A stretch of 64,000 bases of DNA from JAJRXC01 sp047639555 (GTDB taxonomy: Bacteria; Actinomycetota; Acidimicrobiia; Acidimicrobiales; Aldehydirespiratoraceae). The DNA lies in the NCBI GenBank assembly GCA_047639555.1, contig JBLIOE010000018.1, positions 6,118 to 70,117 of the forward strand, given 5' to 3'. The notes below the pieces were generated by a model. The model saw nothing but the letters and a program-made list of their open reading frames with translations. It searched no databases and was not told where the DNA came from. Numbering within the stretch: position 1 is the first letter of the stretch; each line of letters begins with the position of its first letter. The position numbers and the translations under genes were made by a program. Positions 9,298-17,653 of the stretch are shown here, one piece after another.

Positions 9298-9767
9298 GAG
9301 CCGTACTTCCGAAAATCCCAGCTCGTGATCTTTTCGGGGGTGACCCGGAGCCAGGCGTGGCCGCCGTCGTACGGGAACTCGTCGCGCTCCATGTATTTGC
9401 GAGCGAAGGCGAGCTCGGGCGCAGTCAGGGTGTCGTTCGGCTCCCCCGTGCGCGGCACCTCGCCGACAGCCTCGACGAGTCCTTCGATTGTCACACCGCG
9501 GAGCTCGCCGAATCCTTCGCCGCCGTCAACGATGATGTTGACGCGGGGATCTCGGATTACGTCGGTGAAGCGTTGGCTCTTCACGACCGAGTTGATCCAG
9601 ACGGAAGCGCCGTCCCAGACGAACCAGAGCGCGCTGGTGTGCGGGCGCCCGTCGTGGCCGAGCGTGGCCATGCGGCACATCTTCTCCTCGGTGAGGAACG
9701 TATTGCGTTCGTCGGGTGACATCGCAATACGGCGCCCTCGGCGCTGTGCTCGTAGTTCATCTTCCAT
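9294..9767 (-). CDS. Pyridoxamine-5'-phosphate-oxidase-fold flavin/F420-binding protein
   Basis: This 157-residue split-barrel protein has RMATLGHDGRPHTSALWFVW, typical of the PPOX/FDOR families that bind FMN or F420. Members reduce or oxidise small molecules; the cofactor here is not certain. ATG at 9767 is used; an in-frame ATG at 9722 would give a protein starting MSPDERNTFL, which is closer to the usual family start. The 3' end overlaps the sulfatase start by 4 bp, so the two are co-transcribed. It faces away from the amidohydrolase at 9855, with a strong palindrome between them. Confidence 0.8.
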   Translation of the reverse strand: MEDELRAQRRGRRIAMSPDERNTFLTEEKMCRMATLGHDGRPHTSALWFVWDGASVWINSVVKSQRFTDVIRDPRVNIIVDGGEGFGELRGVTIEGLVEAVGEVPRTGEPNDTLTAPELAFARKYMERDEFPYDGGHAWLRVTPEKITSWDFRKYGS

Positions 9768-9790
9768 TCGTTGGCCCTCAGTTCGTTCTC

Positions 9791-9813
9791 GTGTGAGAAT
9801 ACTATTCTCACAC
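9791..9813. promoter_or_regulatory. Perfect 23-bp palindrome, probable operator
   Basis: Arms GTGTGAGAATA (9791-9801) and TATTCTCACAC (9803-9813) are exact inverted copies around a single C. The site lies between the divergent PPOX/sulfatase operon (start 9767) and the amidohydrolase (start 9855). Length, symmetry and place fit a dimeric TetR- or GntR-type repressor. A related site is at 1043-1059. Confidence 0.75.
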
Positions 9814-9854
9814 AGCGAGAGTGCCCCTTCTGTTGGGCCTCGGAAGGTTGCATC

Positions 9855-11174
9855 ATGGCCGTCGCGGCTGCGGATCTGATTCTGATCAGTGTCGATGACC
9901 ACATCATCGAACCACCCGATCTCTTCGACGGACACCTGCCCGCTCGCTACAAGGACATCGCGCCCCGGATTGTTCGCCGCAGTGACGGGGCCGACGTTTG
10001 GCGATTCGGCGAGGTCGAAGTCCCCAATGTCGCCTTGAACGCCGTTGCCGGTCGGCCCAAAGAGGAATACGGCGTCGAGCCACAATCCCTCGATGAGATC
10101 CGGCCGGGCACCTGGCAGGTCGACGAGCGCATCAAAGATATGAACGCCGGTGGCCTCCTCGCCTCCATGAACTTCCCGTCGTTCCCCGGTTTCGCGGCGC
10201 GGCTCTTCGCGGTTGATGACGAGGAGTTCGGTCTCGCCCTGGTGCAGGCCTACAACGACTGGCATATCGACGAATGGTGTGGCGCCCATCCGGGTCGGTT
10301 CATTCCAATGGCACTGCCCGTGATCTGGGATGCCGAGAAGTGCGCGGCCGAGGTTCGCCGCAACGCCGCGAAGGGATGTCACTCACTCACGTTTACCGAG
10401 AACCCCGCCGCGCTTGGGTATCCGAGTTTTCATAGCGACTTCTGGGATCCGCTCTGGACTGCGTGTTCCGACACCGCCACGGTCGTGTCGATTCATCTCG
10501 GTTCGTCCGGACAGCTCACCTTCCCGGCCCCCGACTCACCCCCCGATGTGATGATCACGTTGCAGCCGATGAACATTCAGTCGGCGGCGGCCGACATCTT
10601 GTGGTCTCGGGTGCTGAAGAACTTCCCGGACTTGCGAGTTGCGCTGAGTGAAGGCGGCACCGGCTGGGTGCCCTACTTCCTCGAGCGCGTCGACCGCACG
10701 TACGACATGCACCACCTCTGGACCGGTCAGGACTTTGGTGACCAGGTGCCCTCCGACCGCTTTCGGCAGCACTTCCTCACGTGCTTCATCTCCGACCCCA
10801 CGGGGGTTCGCCTGCGCCACGAGATCGGGATCGACAACATGGCCTGGGAGTGTGATTACCCGCACTCAGACTCGATGTGGCCGGATGCCCCGGAGGTGCT
10901 CGCGGAGCTCTTTACCGAGGAGAACGTGTCCGCATCCGACGTGGCGAAGATGACACACGAAAACGCGATGCGTTGGTACAACTTCGACCCGTTCGTTCAT
11001 GTGCCTCGTGAAGCCGCCACCGTCGGTGCCCTTCGGGAACTTGCGGCGGGCCACGACGTGTCGATTCAATCCCGCTCGACTCGCGAAAAGCTCACGGCCG
11101 AGCAGGTGCAGGCGCGCTGGGCGAATATGGGATCGGGCTCCGCCGGCACCGGCGCCCAGAAAGTATCTGACTAG
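9855..11174 (+). CDS. Amidohydrolase family 2 metal-dependent hydrolase
   Basis: This 439-residue protein opens with LILISVDDHIIEPPDLF, the D-x-H metal motif of the family, has SIHLGSSGQLTF in the centre and WECDYPHSDSMW near residue 340. ATG at 9855 follows a GGAAGG box by 7 bp; the longer frame to 9771 would run across the operator and is rejected. The ISVDDHI[IL]EPP[DN]L start is shared with the gene at 51213, so these two are close paralogues. It is a single-gene unit, divergent from the PPOX/sulfatase operon. Substrate unknown. Confidence 0.9.
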   Translation: MAVAAADLILISVDDHIIEPPDLFDGHLPARYKDIAPRIVRRSDGADVWRFGEVEVPNVALNAVAGRPKEEYGVEPQSLDEIRPGTWQVDERIKDMNAGGLLASMNFPSFPGFAARLFAVDDEEFGLALVQAYNDWHIDEWCGAHPGRFIPMALPVIWDAEKCAAEVRRNAAKGCHSLTFTENPAALGYPSFHSDFWDPLWTACSDTATVVSIHLGSSGQLTFPAPDSPPDVMITLQPMNIQSAAADILWSRVLKNFPDLRVALSEGGTGWVPYFLERVDRTYDMHHLWTGQDFGDQVPSDRFRQHFLTCFISDPTGVRLRHEIGIDNMAWECDYPHSDSMWPDAPEVLAELFTEENVSASDVAKMTHENAMRWYNFDPFVHVPREAATVGALRELAAGHDVSIQSRSTREKLTAEQVQARWANMGSGSAGTGAQKVSD

Positions 11175-11181
11175 CCAGCGC

Positions 11182-11916
11182 TCACACGCCGGGTGGAACC
11201 ACTCGGATGTCGGTGATGCGGGTGTTCGATCGGAGCACGGTGCACACGGCTTCAGCCACATCCTCAGGCTGCTGGATTTGTGGTTCCTCGGCGAGGTAGC
11301 CGCCCGCGTTCCACTGCGCGTGGAGCCGCATCGCGAGGTCCATGTCCCAGCCGGTGTCGGTGTCGGTGAACGTTGGTCCGACGATTACCCGTGTGGCTCC
11401 AACATCGGGGTTCTCGTGATTCCAGCCGGCAACGAGGCTGTCCAGCGCTGCTTTGCTCGCCGCATAGACAACCATTCCCGGCCAGGGCCGCTCGGGTGCG
11501 TTCGATGAGATGAAGACGATCCGCCCGCCGGACGCTTTCAGATGCGGGGAGGCAGCGCGTGATACCGCGGCCGCGCCGAAGAAGTTCACGTCGAAGACGC
11601 GCTGCCATTCGCTTGCGTCGGTCTCGTCGATGAGCCCGATGGGGAAGATGCCGGCGACGTAGATGACGGCATCAAGACCGCCCAATGCTTCGGCTGCGGC
11701 ATCGACGGTGGCCATGGCCGCAGCGGGGTCGGCGACGTCGCACGGCAGCGCGACGCAGCCTTCGAGGCCGCCGACGATTTCGTCGAGAATCTCGCCTCGG
11801 CGTGCGGTGAACGCGACTCGAGCACCGTCAGCCGCAGCGGCGAGGCCCGTTGCTTTCCCGATTCCGGCGGATGCGCCGACAACAAGGATTCGTTTCCCAT
11901 CGAGCGATTCAGTCAT
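11182..11916 (-). CDS. Short-chain dehydrogenase/reductase (SDR)
   Basis: This classical SDR has 244 residues. It carries the cofactor motif VVGASAGIGKATG at residues 12-24, a YVAGIFPIG strand in place of the usual NNAG, and the catalytic YAASK. It would oxidise or reduce an alcohol/ketone with NAD(P)(H). It ends 8 bp from the convergent amidohydrolase and is transcribed away from the SDR at 12016. Confidence 0.88.
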   Translation of the reverse strand: MTESLDGKRILVVGASAGIGKATGLAAAADGARVAFTARRGEILDEIVGGLEGCVALPCDVADPAAAMATVDAAAEALGGLDAVIYVAGIFPIGLIDETDASEWQRVFDVNFFGAAAVSRAASPHLKASGGRIVFISSNAPERPWPGMVVYAASKAALDSLVAGWNHENPDVGATRVIVGPTFTDTDTGWDMDLAMRLHAQWNAGGYLAEEPQIQQPEDVAEAVCTVLRSNTRITDIRVVPPGV

Positions 11917-11928
11917 GTATGGCCCTTA

Positions 11929-11963
11929 GTGTTTGGCGAAATTCGGGTGTTCGGCGAAATTCG
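11929..11963. repeat. Two 17-bp direct repeats between divergent SDR genes
   Basis: GTGTTTGGCGAAATTCG (11929-11945) and GTGTTCGGCGAAATTCG (11947-11963) differ at one base and start 18 bp apart. They lie 13-47 bp upstream of the minus-strand SDR. Each contains the near-palindrome CGAAATTCG. They could be a tandem regulator-binding site; a frame that opens at 11929 and reads through both copies is not taken as coding. Confidence 0.45.
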
Positions 11964-12015
11964 ACCCGACAGTAGTAGGAGAATGCCGTGTTCGCGTGAG
12001 GAGTATGGTGTTTTC

Positions 12016-12726
12016 ATGTCTGAGCTGACGGGGAAGATCGCGCTGGTGACGGGTGCAGCATCGGGTATCGGCGCCGCGTGCGCCGAGCGTTATGCCCGCG
12101 AGGGTGCCACGGTCATCGCGACTGATATCGCCGACGATGTCGAAGGCATGGTCGTGCTCGACGTCAGTGATTCGATCGCTTGGGCCGACCTCGCGACGGC
12201 GATCACGGCCGAACATGGTCGCCTCGACCTGGTCCACCTCAATGCCGGAATCCGGGTCGGCAAAAGTGATGTCGGGTCGCTCGCCGATGATGACTATCTG
12301 CGGGTAATTTCCGTCAACCAGCACGGCGTTCTCTACGGCTTGCGGGCCACCTTGCCACTCCTCGAAAAGCAAGGCGGGTCGGTCCTTGTCACCGCGTCGC
12401 GAGCATCGCTCGGCCCGCTGCCGAACGATCTGCCGTACGTGATGTCGAAACATGCCGTCACGGGCTTGGTGCGCAGTGTGGCCGCCGACCTCGAAACCCG
12501 TGGTGTCTCGATCAATGCGCTCTGTCCCGCCACCGTGGATACGGGCTTCATTGCCGGAGCCGGTCGAGCTCAGCTCGAGAGAGCGGGTATCGCGGTCATG
12601 GATGCCGATGAGGTCGCCGACGGAGCGATGCAGATTCTCTCGGGCGCGACAACCGGCCAGTGCTTCGTGCAGTTGCCGGGGGCGCGGCCGGAAGTATTTG
12701 AGTTTGCGCCGGTGCCTGGGCGCTAA
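12016..12726 (+). CDS. Short-chain dehydrogenase/reductase (SDR)
   Basis: This 236-residue SDR carries VTGAASGIGAACAERYA near the N-terminus, HLNAGIRVGKSD in the middle and the catalytic YVMSK. ATG at 12016 is used because the upstream in-frame extension translates the direct repeats. Its TAA stop overlaps the TAG stop of the convergent thiolase-like gene, leaving no spacer. It stands alone. The substrate is unknown. Confidence 0.88.
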   Translation: MSELTGKIALVTGAASGIGAACAERYAREGATVIATDIADDVEGMVVLDVSDSIAWADLATAITAEHGRLDLVHLNAGIRVGKSDVGSLADDDYLRVISVNQHGVLYGLRATLPLLEKQGGSVLVTASRASLGPLPNDLPYVMSKHAVTGLVRSVAADLETRGVSINALCPATVDTGFIAGAGRAQLERAGIAVMDADEVADGAMQILSGATTGQCFVQLPGARPEVFEFAPVPGR

Positions 12727-13919
12727 CGCCAGCGAGTGAGCAGGAGGACACCGCCGGGGTGCCCTCCGCCGGTAGAGACGAGCGAAACCTCGGGATGGCC
12801 GGGAACCTGGTGGTCGCCACCCGCATCCCGCAGCTGCACGATGGCCTCGTGGATCAGACCAAAGCCATTGAGCCGCCCCTCGCTGAGCTGGCCACCGCTC
12901 GTGTTGAGCGGAAGTTCGCCGTCGAGAGAAATGCGTTGGCCTCCCTCGACGAACGGCCCACCTTCGCCAATTTCACAGAAGCCGAGGGCCTCGAGCCATG
13001 ACAGGCAGTTGAAGGTGAACCCGTCGTAGAGCTGGGCCACATCAACGTCGGCCGGTTTGAGATCGGTGCGAGTCCACACATGGGCTGCCGGTCCGGCAAC
13101 CATTGGCTCGTGAACCATCGTCCCCTGGTCCCACGAGAACCGTTCGCTCATCGCAGTGCCGACGGCCTCAAGACGCACGGGAGGCTGACGAAGGTCGGGC
13201 ACGGTGTCGACGTGGGAAACAATGACCGCGACGACTCCATCACAGGGAACGTCGCAGTCGTAGAGGCCGAACGGCGTGCTCACAAGACGGGCCGACAGGT
13301 AGTCATCCATCGTCAATGGATCGCGGTAGATCGCGTCGGGGTTGCGGGCCGCGTTGGCGCGAGCGTTGAGCGCGAGTGCGCCGAGTTGTTCGCGCGTCGT
13401 GCCGAAGGTCTCCATGTGGTTCGTCGCCTGCATGGCGATCCAGTTGGCCGGTGACATCGCGCCAAACGGGGAGTGCCATTGGCTACGCCCGGTCTGACGT
13501 CCACCACCGCCGGGCGGCGGAATTGCACCCTCGGCCATGAGCTTGCGGTGGCTGCCTTCCCACTGGGCCCGGATCGAGAGCACGTGGCGGCACAACCCGC
13601 CGGACACCGCGAGCGCAGCATCGATGATCGGGCCGGCGTGGCCCATGGTCTCGGGCGAAGCGGTGAACCACGTGGGTTGGAGTCCGAGGAGTTCGGTGAG
13701 GGTCTCGATGCCTCCAACGGAGTAGCCCATCGGCGGGCCCGCGAGTGGGCCGGGAGCGGTGGACAGGCCGTCGATATCGGCCAAGGTGAGCCCGGCGTCG
13801 GCGAGCGCGGCGTCGACGGCGTCTCGCACCAAAGCAAGCGGATCACGGTCGACGCGTCGACCCACGGCGGACTTTCCGATGCCGGACAGGACAACATCGT
13901 GTTCGAATCGGTCGCTCAT
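12723..13919 (-). CDS. Thiolase-like (SCP-x/Ltp2 type) protein, probable aldolase subunit
   Basis: This 398-residue protein has the thiolase fold, with VVLSGIGKSAVGRR at the start, the conserved QLYDGFTFNCLSWLEALGFC and a C-terminal GGQLSEGRLNGFGLIHEAIV. The usual nucleophile Cys is absent: the corresponding stretch reads FTASPETMGHAG. That is as in Ltp2, which with its DUF35 partner performs retro-aldol cleavage of steroid side chains. The start overlaps the DUF35 gene by 4 bp, which supports a complex. The aldolase role is inferred from family and partner. Confidence 0.85.
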   Translation of the reverse strand: MSDRFEHDVVLSGIGKSAVGRRVDRDPLALVRDAVDAALADAGLTLADIDGLSTAPGPLAGPPMGYSVGGIETLTELLGLQPTWFTASPETMGHAGPIIDAALAVSGGLCRHVLSIRAQWEGSHRKLMAEGAIPPPGGGGRQTGRSQWHSPFGAMSPANWIAMQATNHMETFGTTREQLGALALNARANAARNPDAIYRDPLTMDDYLSARLVSTPFGLYDCDVPCDGVVAVIVSHVDTVPDLRQPPVRLEAVGTAMSERFSWDQGTMVHEPMVAGPAAHVWTRTDLKPADVDVAQLYDGFTFNCLSWLEALGFCEIGEGGPFVEGGQRISLDGELPLNTSGGQLSEGRLNGFGLIHEAIVQLRDAGGDHQVPGHPEVSLVSTGGGHPGGVLLLTRWR

Positions 13920-14320
13920 TGGGAATCCTTGACGGGCCGAAAGAGCGGGATCCAGACGTCGTCGTCTTGTTGGAACACCACGTCGACATCCATGCCAACG
14001 AAGAGCTGCTCGTGGTCGACGTCGACAATGTTGGTCGTGAGGCGGACGCCCTCGTCTTCGGCCATCGCAACAACGGCGATCACATATGGCGGTGGGAATG
14101 CCGGGTGCCAGGGCTGGTGGTTGATCGTCCAGCCGAGCACCTTGGCCCGGCCCGAAACGGTGTCGGGGGCGAGGTCGGTTGCACCGCACAAGCGACAGGC
14201 GGGCTGTGGCGGATGCGCCCACGCCCGACATTCCCGGCACCGCAGGAAGCGCAAGCGTCCGTCGCTTCCGGAGGTCCAGAAGAATCGGTTCACGTCACTG
14301 AGGAGTGGAAGCGGTCGCAT
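13916..14320 (-). CDS. DUF35 / OB-fold protein with zinc ribbon, thiolase partner
   Basis: This 134-residue protein has a rubredoxin-like zinc ribbon (FLRCRECR then ACRLCGATD) followed by an OB-fold (VLGWTINHQPWHPAF). Such proteins bind thiolase-like aldolases (ChsH2-type) or acyl-CoA hydratases. ATG at 14320 gives the common family start; an in-frame GTG at 14350 would add ten residues. The promoter, 48 bp upstream, carries a perfect TGACGTCGACGTCA. It is one of three DUF35 genes here, each next to a thiolase-like gene. Confidence 0.85.
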   Translation of the reverse strand: MRPLPLLSDVNRFFWTSGSDGRLRFLRCRECRAWAHPPQPACRLCGATDLAPDTVSGRAKVLGWTINHQPWHPAFPPPYVIAVVAMAEDEGVRLTTNIVDVDHEQLFVGMDVDVVFQQDDDVWIPLFRPVKDSQ

Positions 14321-14367
14321 GGCCGTCACGCGTGCACCATAGCCGCGCACGGCGGTGCGGTTGTATT

Positions 14368-14381
14368 TGACGTCGACGTCA
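14368..14381. promoter_or_regulatory. Operator candidate, perfect TGACGTCGACGTCA
   Basis: An exact 14-bp palindrome between the divergent DUF35 gene (start 14320) and amidohydrolase (start 14413). The same sequence recurs exactly at 45637 and in variant form in other promoters up to 63.8 kb, which suggests one regulator with many targets. Confidence 0.7.
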
Positions 14382-14412
14382 GTTTAGGTTTGTCACGGGT
14401 TCGAGTGGATCC

Positions 14413-15555
14413 ATGCAGGGAGGCATCGTGCGCCGATTGATCACGTCTGACTGCCACATTGCGGCGCCGTACTCGGTGCTCGACGAATTGCCCGAGTCGT
14501 ATCGCCAGTACTTTCCGCGCATTGAGCGGCGGTCCGATGGCGATGTGCTTGTTGGTCCGACTGGGGACGCCATGACGGGCGCCGCGTCGGCCCCGGAATC
14601 CAGAGTTGTTGGCGACAGCGCCGTGCGGGAAGCAGTCGGCGCCTGTGACGAAGCGCAACCGAGCTTCGAACCGTCTGAGGTGCTTGCGGAATTGGAGCGA
14701 GATGGGGTCTCCGGCGCGGTGCTCATCGGCCGGATCGCGGTCAACTACGACACCATGCCCATAGACGCCGACATCGCCTACTGCCAGGTGGTCAACGACT
14801 GGACGGCCGAGCACTGGGGTCCATACCTCGATCGAGTGGCGCCCGGCATCGTGCTGCCGTACCGAGATGTTGACGCCTGTGTGAAAGAGCTCGAGCGAGG
14901 CGCGGCCATGGGCCTTCGGCCCGCACTCATGCCCGACGCGATCGGGGAGAAGCCGTACCACCTCGACGAGTGGGAGCCTCTGTGGGAGGCGGCGGACTCG
15001 CTGAACATTCCGATCACGATGCACGTTGGTGGCACGCGCCTGCCCAAGGCCGCCTACGGGAACTTCAAGCCGTTCGCCGGGCTTGCGTATGTCGGTTGGT
15101 ACAACCAGTGCGTTGGCATGGGCGAGACCCTGGGCTGGTTGGCGTTCACCGGCGTGTTCGAGCGCTACCCGAACCTCCACGTGATCATGACGGAGGGTTA
15201 CGCCGGCTGGCTTGGGTTCGCCATGCAGTTCTGGGATCACCACTTCACCGATACCCGGTTCGGTCAGATGGAGATGAACACTGGCGCGTGGGCACCCAAG
15301 ATCGAAGCCCCGCCGAGCTATTACCTCAAGCGCCAAGCCCACGCGACGTTCATGTGGGATCCAATGGCCATCGCCAACCGCGAGATCACCGGCACCGATT
15401 GCCTGCTGTGGGGTAACGACTACCCGCACCGCGAGGGATCGTTCCCGTATTCACACGAGTGGATCGACAAGCAGTTCGCTGGAGTTCCGGAGCATGAGAT
15501 CGAGGCGATGACGAGCGGCAACGCGGAGCGTCTCTTCGGAATTACGGCGGGCTGA
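14413..15555 (+). CDS. Amidohydrolase family 2 metal-dependent hydrolase
   Basis: This 380-residue protein begins with LITSDCHIAAPYSVL, holds TMHVGGTRLP in the centre and LLWGNDYPHREGSFPYSH near the C-terminus, all typical metal-ligand strands of PF04909. ATG at 14413 lacks a ribosome site; an in-frame GTG at 14428 sits 4-5 bp after AGGGAGG and may be the real start. It is the first gene of a run of same-strand genes to about 21 kb with small or no gaps, behind a perfect palindrome at 14368. Confidence 0.88.
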   Translation: MQGGIVRRLITSDCHIAAPYSVLDELPESYRQYFPRIERRSDGDVLVGPTGDAMTGAASAPESRVVGDSAVREAVGACDEAQPSFEPSEVLAELERDGVSGAVLIGRIAVNYDTMPIDADIAYCQVVNDWTAEHWGPYLDRVAPGIVLPYRDVDACVKELERGAAMGLRPALMPDAIGEKPYHLDEWEPLWEAADSLNIPITMHVGGTRLPKAAYGNFKPFAGLAYVGWYNQCVGMGETLGWLAFTGVFERYPNLHVIMTEGYAGWLGFAMQFWDHHFTDTRFGQMEMNTGAWAPKIEAPPSYYLKRQAHATFMWDPMAIANREITGTDCLLWGNDYPHREGSFPYSHEWIDKQFAGVPEHEIEAMTSGNAERLFGITAG

Positions 15556-15569
15556 GGCCCGATCCGCCC

Positions 15570-16226
15570 ATGGCTCTCAATCTCCAGACACTTCTGTCTC
15601 CTCTGGCGAAGCCGTTTCTCCGCCGCTCAAAAGCAATGCGAGGCTCACAGTTCGAGTTCTTGCCTGCCGTGCCCGGCCGCGTCGTTTTTCTCGGCGACAG
15701 CATTACGGAGGGCGGATGCTGGGACGAATGGTTCGCCGACCTCCCCACGTGTAATCGAGGGATCAACGGCGACACCGTTGCCGGCGTTTCCGCCCGGCTC
15801 GCTTCGGCGCTGAATGAACCTCAGGCCGTCTCGCTTCTCATCGGCACCAACGATCTTGGTGGTATGGGGGAAACACGTGACGTCGACCGGATCGCCGAGC
15901 AAGCTCGCGAGCTGATTCTGGCGCTGCGACAAGAGGCGCCCGCGGCGACCCTGCTCGTCAACAGCGTGATGCCGAGAGTGGCGTCGATGGCTTCGACAAT
16001 CGGTCGCCTCAATGAGCACTATTCCGAGGCGGCAGTGGAGGTACACGCCACGTTCGTCGACCTCTGGCCCGCGCTGGCTGCGGCCGACGGTTCGTTGCGC
16101 GACGAATTCACCGCTGACCATCTGCACCTCAATGGACCCGGCTATGGCGCGTGGGTTGAGGTGCTTCGGCCCCTTCTGGCACCCAACGCTTTCGACAGTC
16201 CGGATGAATTTGGGGCAAAAGATTGA
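15570..16226 (+). CDS. SGNH/GDSL-type esterase or lipase
   Basis: This 218-residue protein shows all SGNH blocks: GDSITEGG with nucleophile Ser44, the Gly in RGINGD, IGTNDLGG, and the C-terminal DHLHLNGPGY with the Asp-x-x-His pair. It would hydrolyse an ester or acyl bond. No clear signal peptide is seen, although residues 1-25 are basic and partly hydrophobic. It lies 14 bp after the amidohydrolase in the same unit. Confidence 0.88.
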   Translation: MALNLQTLLSPLAKPFLRRSKAMRGSQFEFLPAVPGRVVFLGDSITEGGCWDEWFADLPTCNRGINGDTVAGVSARLASALNEPQAVSLLIGTNDLGGMGETRDVDRIAEQARELILALRQEAPAATLLVNSVMPRVASMASTIGRLNEHYSEAAVEVHATFVDLWPALAAADGSLRDEFTADHLHLNGPGYGAWVEVLRPLLAPNAFDSPDEFGAKD

Positions 16227-16275
16227 CATTGACACCGATGTCGAAACAGACTGGCCAAAGACCTTTGGGGGGACT

Positions 16276-17637
16276 ATGAAAACCTGGACACGAGTCTTGG
16301 CTGTACTGATTGCCGGAGCGCTACTTGCCGCGAGTTGCGGGAGTTCCGATGACGACCCGGTGGCCGCTGACCCGCCCGACGACAGCGTTGTCGCCGAAAC
16401 CGAGCCCGATCCTGAACCTGAGCCCGATGCTGAACCTGAGCCCGAGGTAGATCCTGGCCCGGTGTCGGTCGATCAGCGCGGGGTAACGGACGAAACCATT
16501 GCCCTCGGCGTCGCCGTTCTTGAGTTCCCCGAGGTTCTCGGGCTCGACTGGGGCAACCAGCAGGAGATCTGGGAAATCATTCTCCAGGATGTCAACGACA
16601 ACGGAGGAGTCCACGGTCGCCAGATCGTTCCGACGTACGCGAACTACAGCCCGATCGATCCCGGCACGGCCGACGCGGCGTGCGTCGAACTCACCGAAGA
16701 CGCGGAGATCTTTGCCGTACTCGGCGGATTTACCGGACTCGTCACCGACGCCAACCTTTGTTTCGCCAATTCCGGTGTTGCGCAATTTGGTGTCTCGCCC
16801 GAACCCGACGTTGCCCCTGATGTGCCGTGGATAGCCGTGGAGGCATCGGAAGAACGGCGAATGGTTCTTTGGGCGAACTATCTCATTGAGGAAGGGGTCC
16901 TCGACGGGAAGAAGTTTGCCGTCGCGGGCTTCTCACCACGAGAGTCCGACATCAAAGAAAATCTGCTGCCGGTGCTGGCCGACGCTGGCCTTGAGCCCTC
17001 TGGTGAGTTCTACACAACCTTCACGGGCAGCGACGAGGTTGCGCTCGACGCCGAGATGGCGATCTGGGCGGAGCGAATGAACGCCGACGGGATCGAGCAC
17101 GTCTTCCTGGTCGACGACGGAATCGGCCTCGTCGGAGACCTCATCGATGGTGGATATACAGGCGCCGCATCGAGCGATTGGACATTGGACCTGGCAAATG
17201 AAGAAGCCACCAATGGGGTTGATCTCACTGGCGTTCAGAGCATGTCGCCGATCAGCGATGCGGTTGCGTGGGAGACACCGAGGGTGCAGGAATGCCGCGA
17301 TATTGTCGAAGCGGCCCGCCCAGACCTCTCGCCGATCGCGGCGCCGGGTACTACGACGACTGCGGATGTGCAGTGGGAGCGCACCGTCCTGTGGGTGTGC
17401 CGATATGTCGACCTCTTCGTCGTAACGATGGAGACCGCTACGGCCCCGACGCATGAGGCAATTCTCGAAGCAGTGACCACCCAGATGTCCTCATTCTCGG
17501 TCGCCGAATTCGAGTTCGCCAGCTTCGGGCCCGGCAAGTTCGATGCCAACGACGGCTTCCAACCCGTCGAATGGGACACGAACGCCGGCCTCGTCGGTCA
17601 GTGGGTGCCGATCACGGAACTCCGCAACCTCGGCTGA
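16276..17637 (+). CDS. Solute-binding lipoprotein, branched-chain amino-acid ABC type (orphan)
   Basis: This 453-residue protein has a signal peptide with lipobox LLAASC (lipidated Cys21), then an acidic Pro/Glu/Asp linker (about residues 30-60), then a type 1 periplasmic-binding domain (for example VNDNGGVHGRQIVPTYANY). ATG at 16276 follows a GGGGGGA box closely; upstream in-frame codons overlap the SGNH gene and are rejected. No transporter membrane or ATPase genes follow; instead hydrolases do. It matches the plan of the protein at 5589 and may bind the pathway substrate outside the membrane. Confidence 0.85.
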   Translation: MKTWTRVLAVLIAGALLAASCGSSDDDPVAADPPDDSVVAETEPDPEPEPDAEPEPEVDPGPVSVDQRGVTDETIALGVAVLEFPEVLGLDWGNQQEIWEIILQDVNDNGGVHGRQIVPTYANYSPIDPGTADAACVELTEDAEIFAVLGGFTGLVTDANLCFANSGVAQFGVSPEPDVAPDVPWIAVEASEERRMVLWANYLIEEGVLDGKKFAVAGFSPRESDIKENLLPVLADAGLEPSGEFYTTFTGSDEVALDAEMAIWAERMNADGIEHVFLVDDGIGLVGDLIDGGYTGAASSDWTLDLANEEATNGVDLTGVQSMSPISDAVAWETPRVQECRDIVEAARPDLSPIAAPGTTTTADVQWERTVLWVCRYVDLFVVTMETATAPTHEAILEAVTTQMSSFSVAEFEFASFGPGKFDANDGFQPVEWDTNAGLVGQWVPITELRNLG

Positions 17638-17653
17638 TCGGAGCGCTGCTCGT

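Noticed and set aside
11929..12015. N-terminal extension of the SDR at 12016 from a GTG
   Set aside because: The extension translates the direct repeats (MFGEIRVFGEIR) and precedes the normal SDR start; no family member carries it.
14326..15429. 367-codon minus-strand open frame
   Set aside because: Antisense to the amidohydrolase at 14413 and crosses the perfect palindrome; no family signal.
15878..15891. TGACGTCGACcggA, half of the operator motif, inside the SGNH gene
   Set aside because: Only the left half matches and it lies in coding DNA; GTCGAC-type words are common in such GC-rich genes and serve as background.
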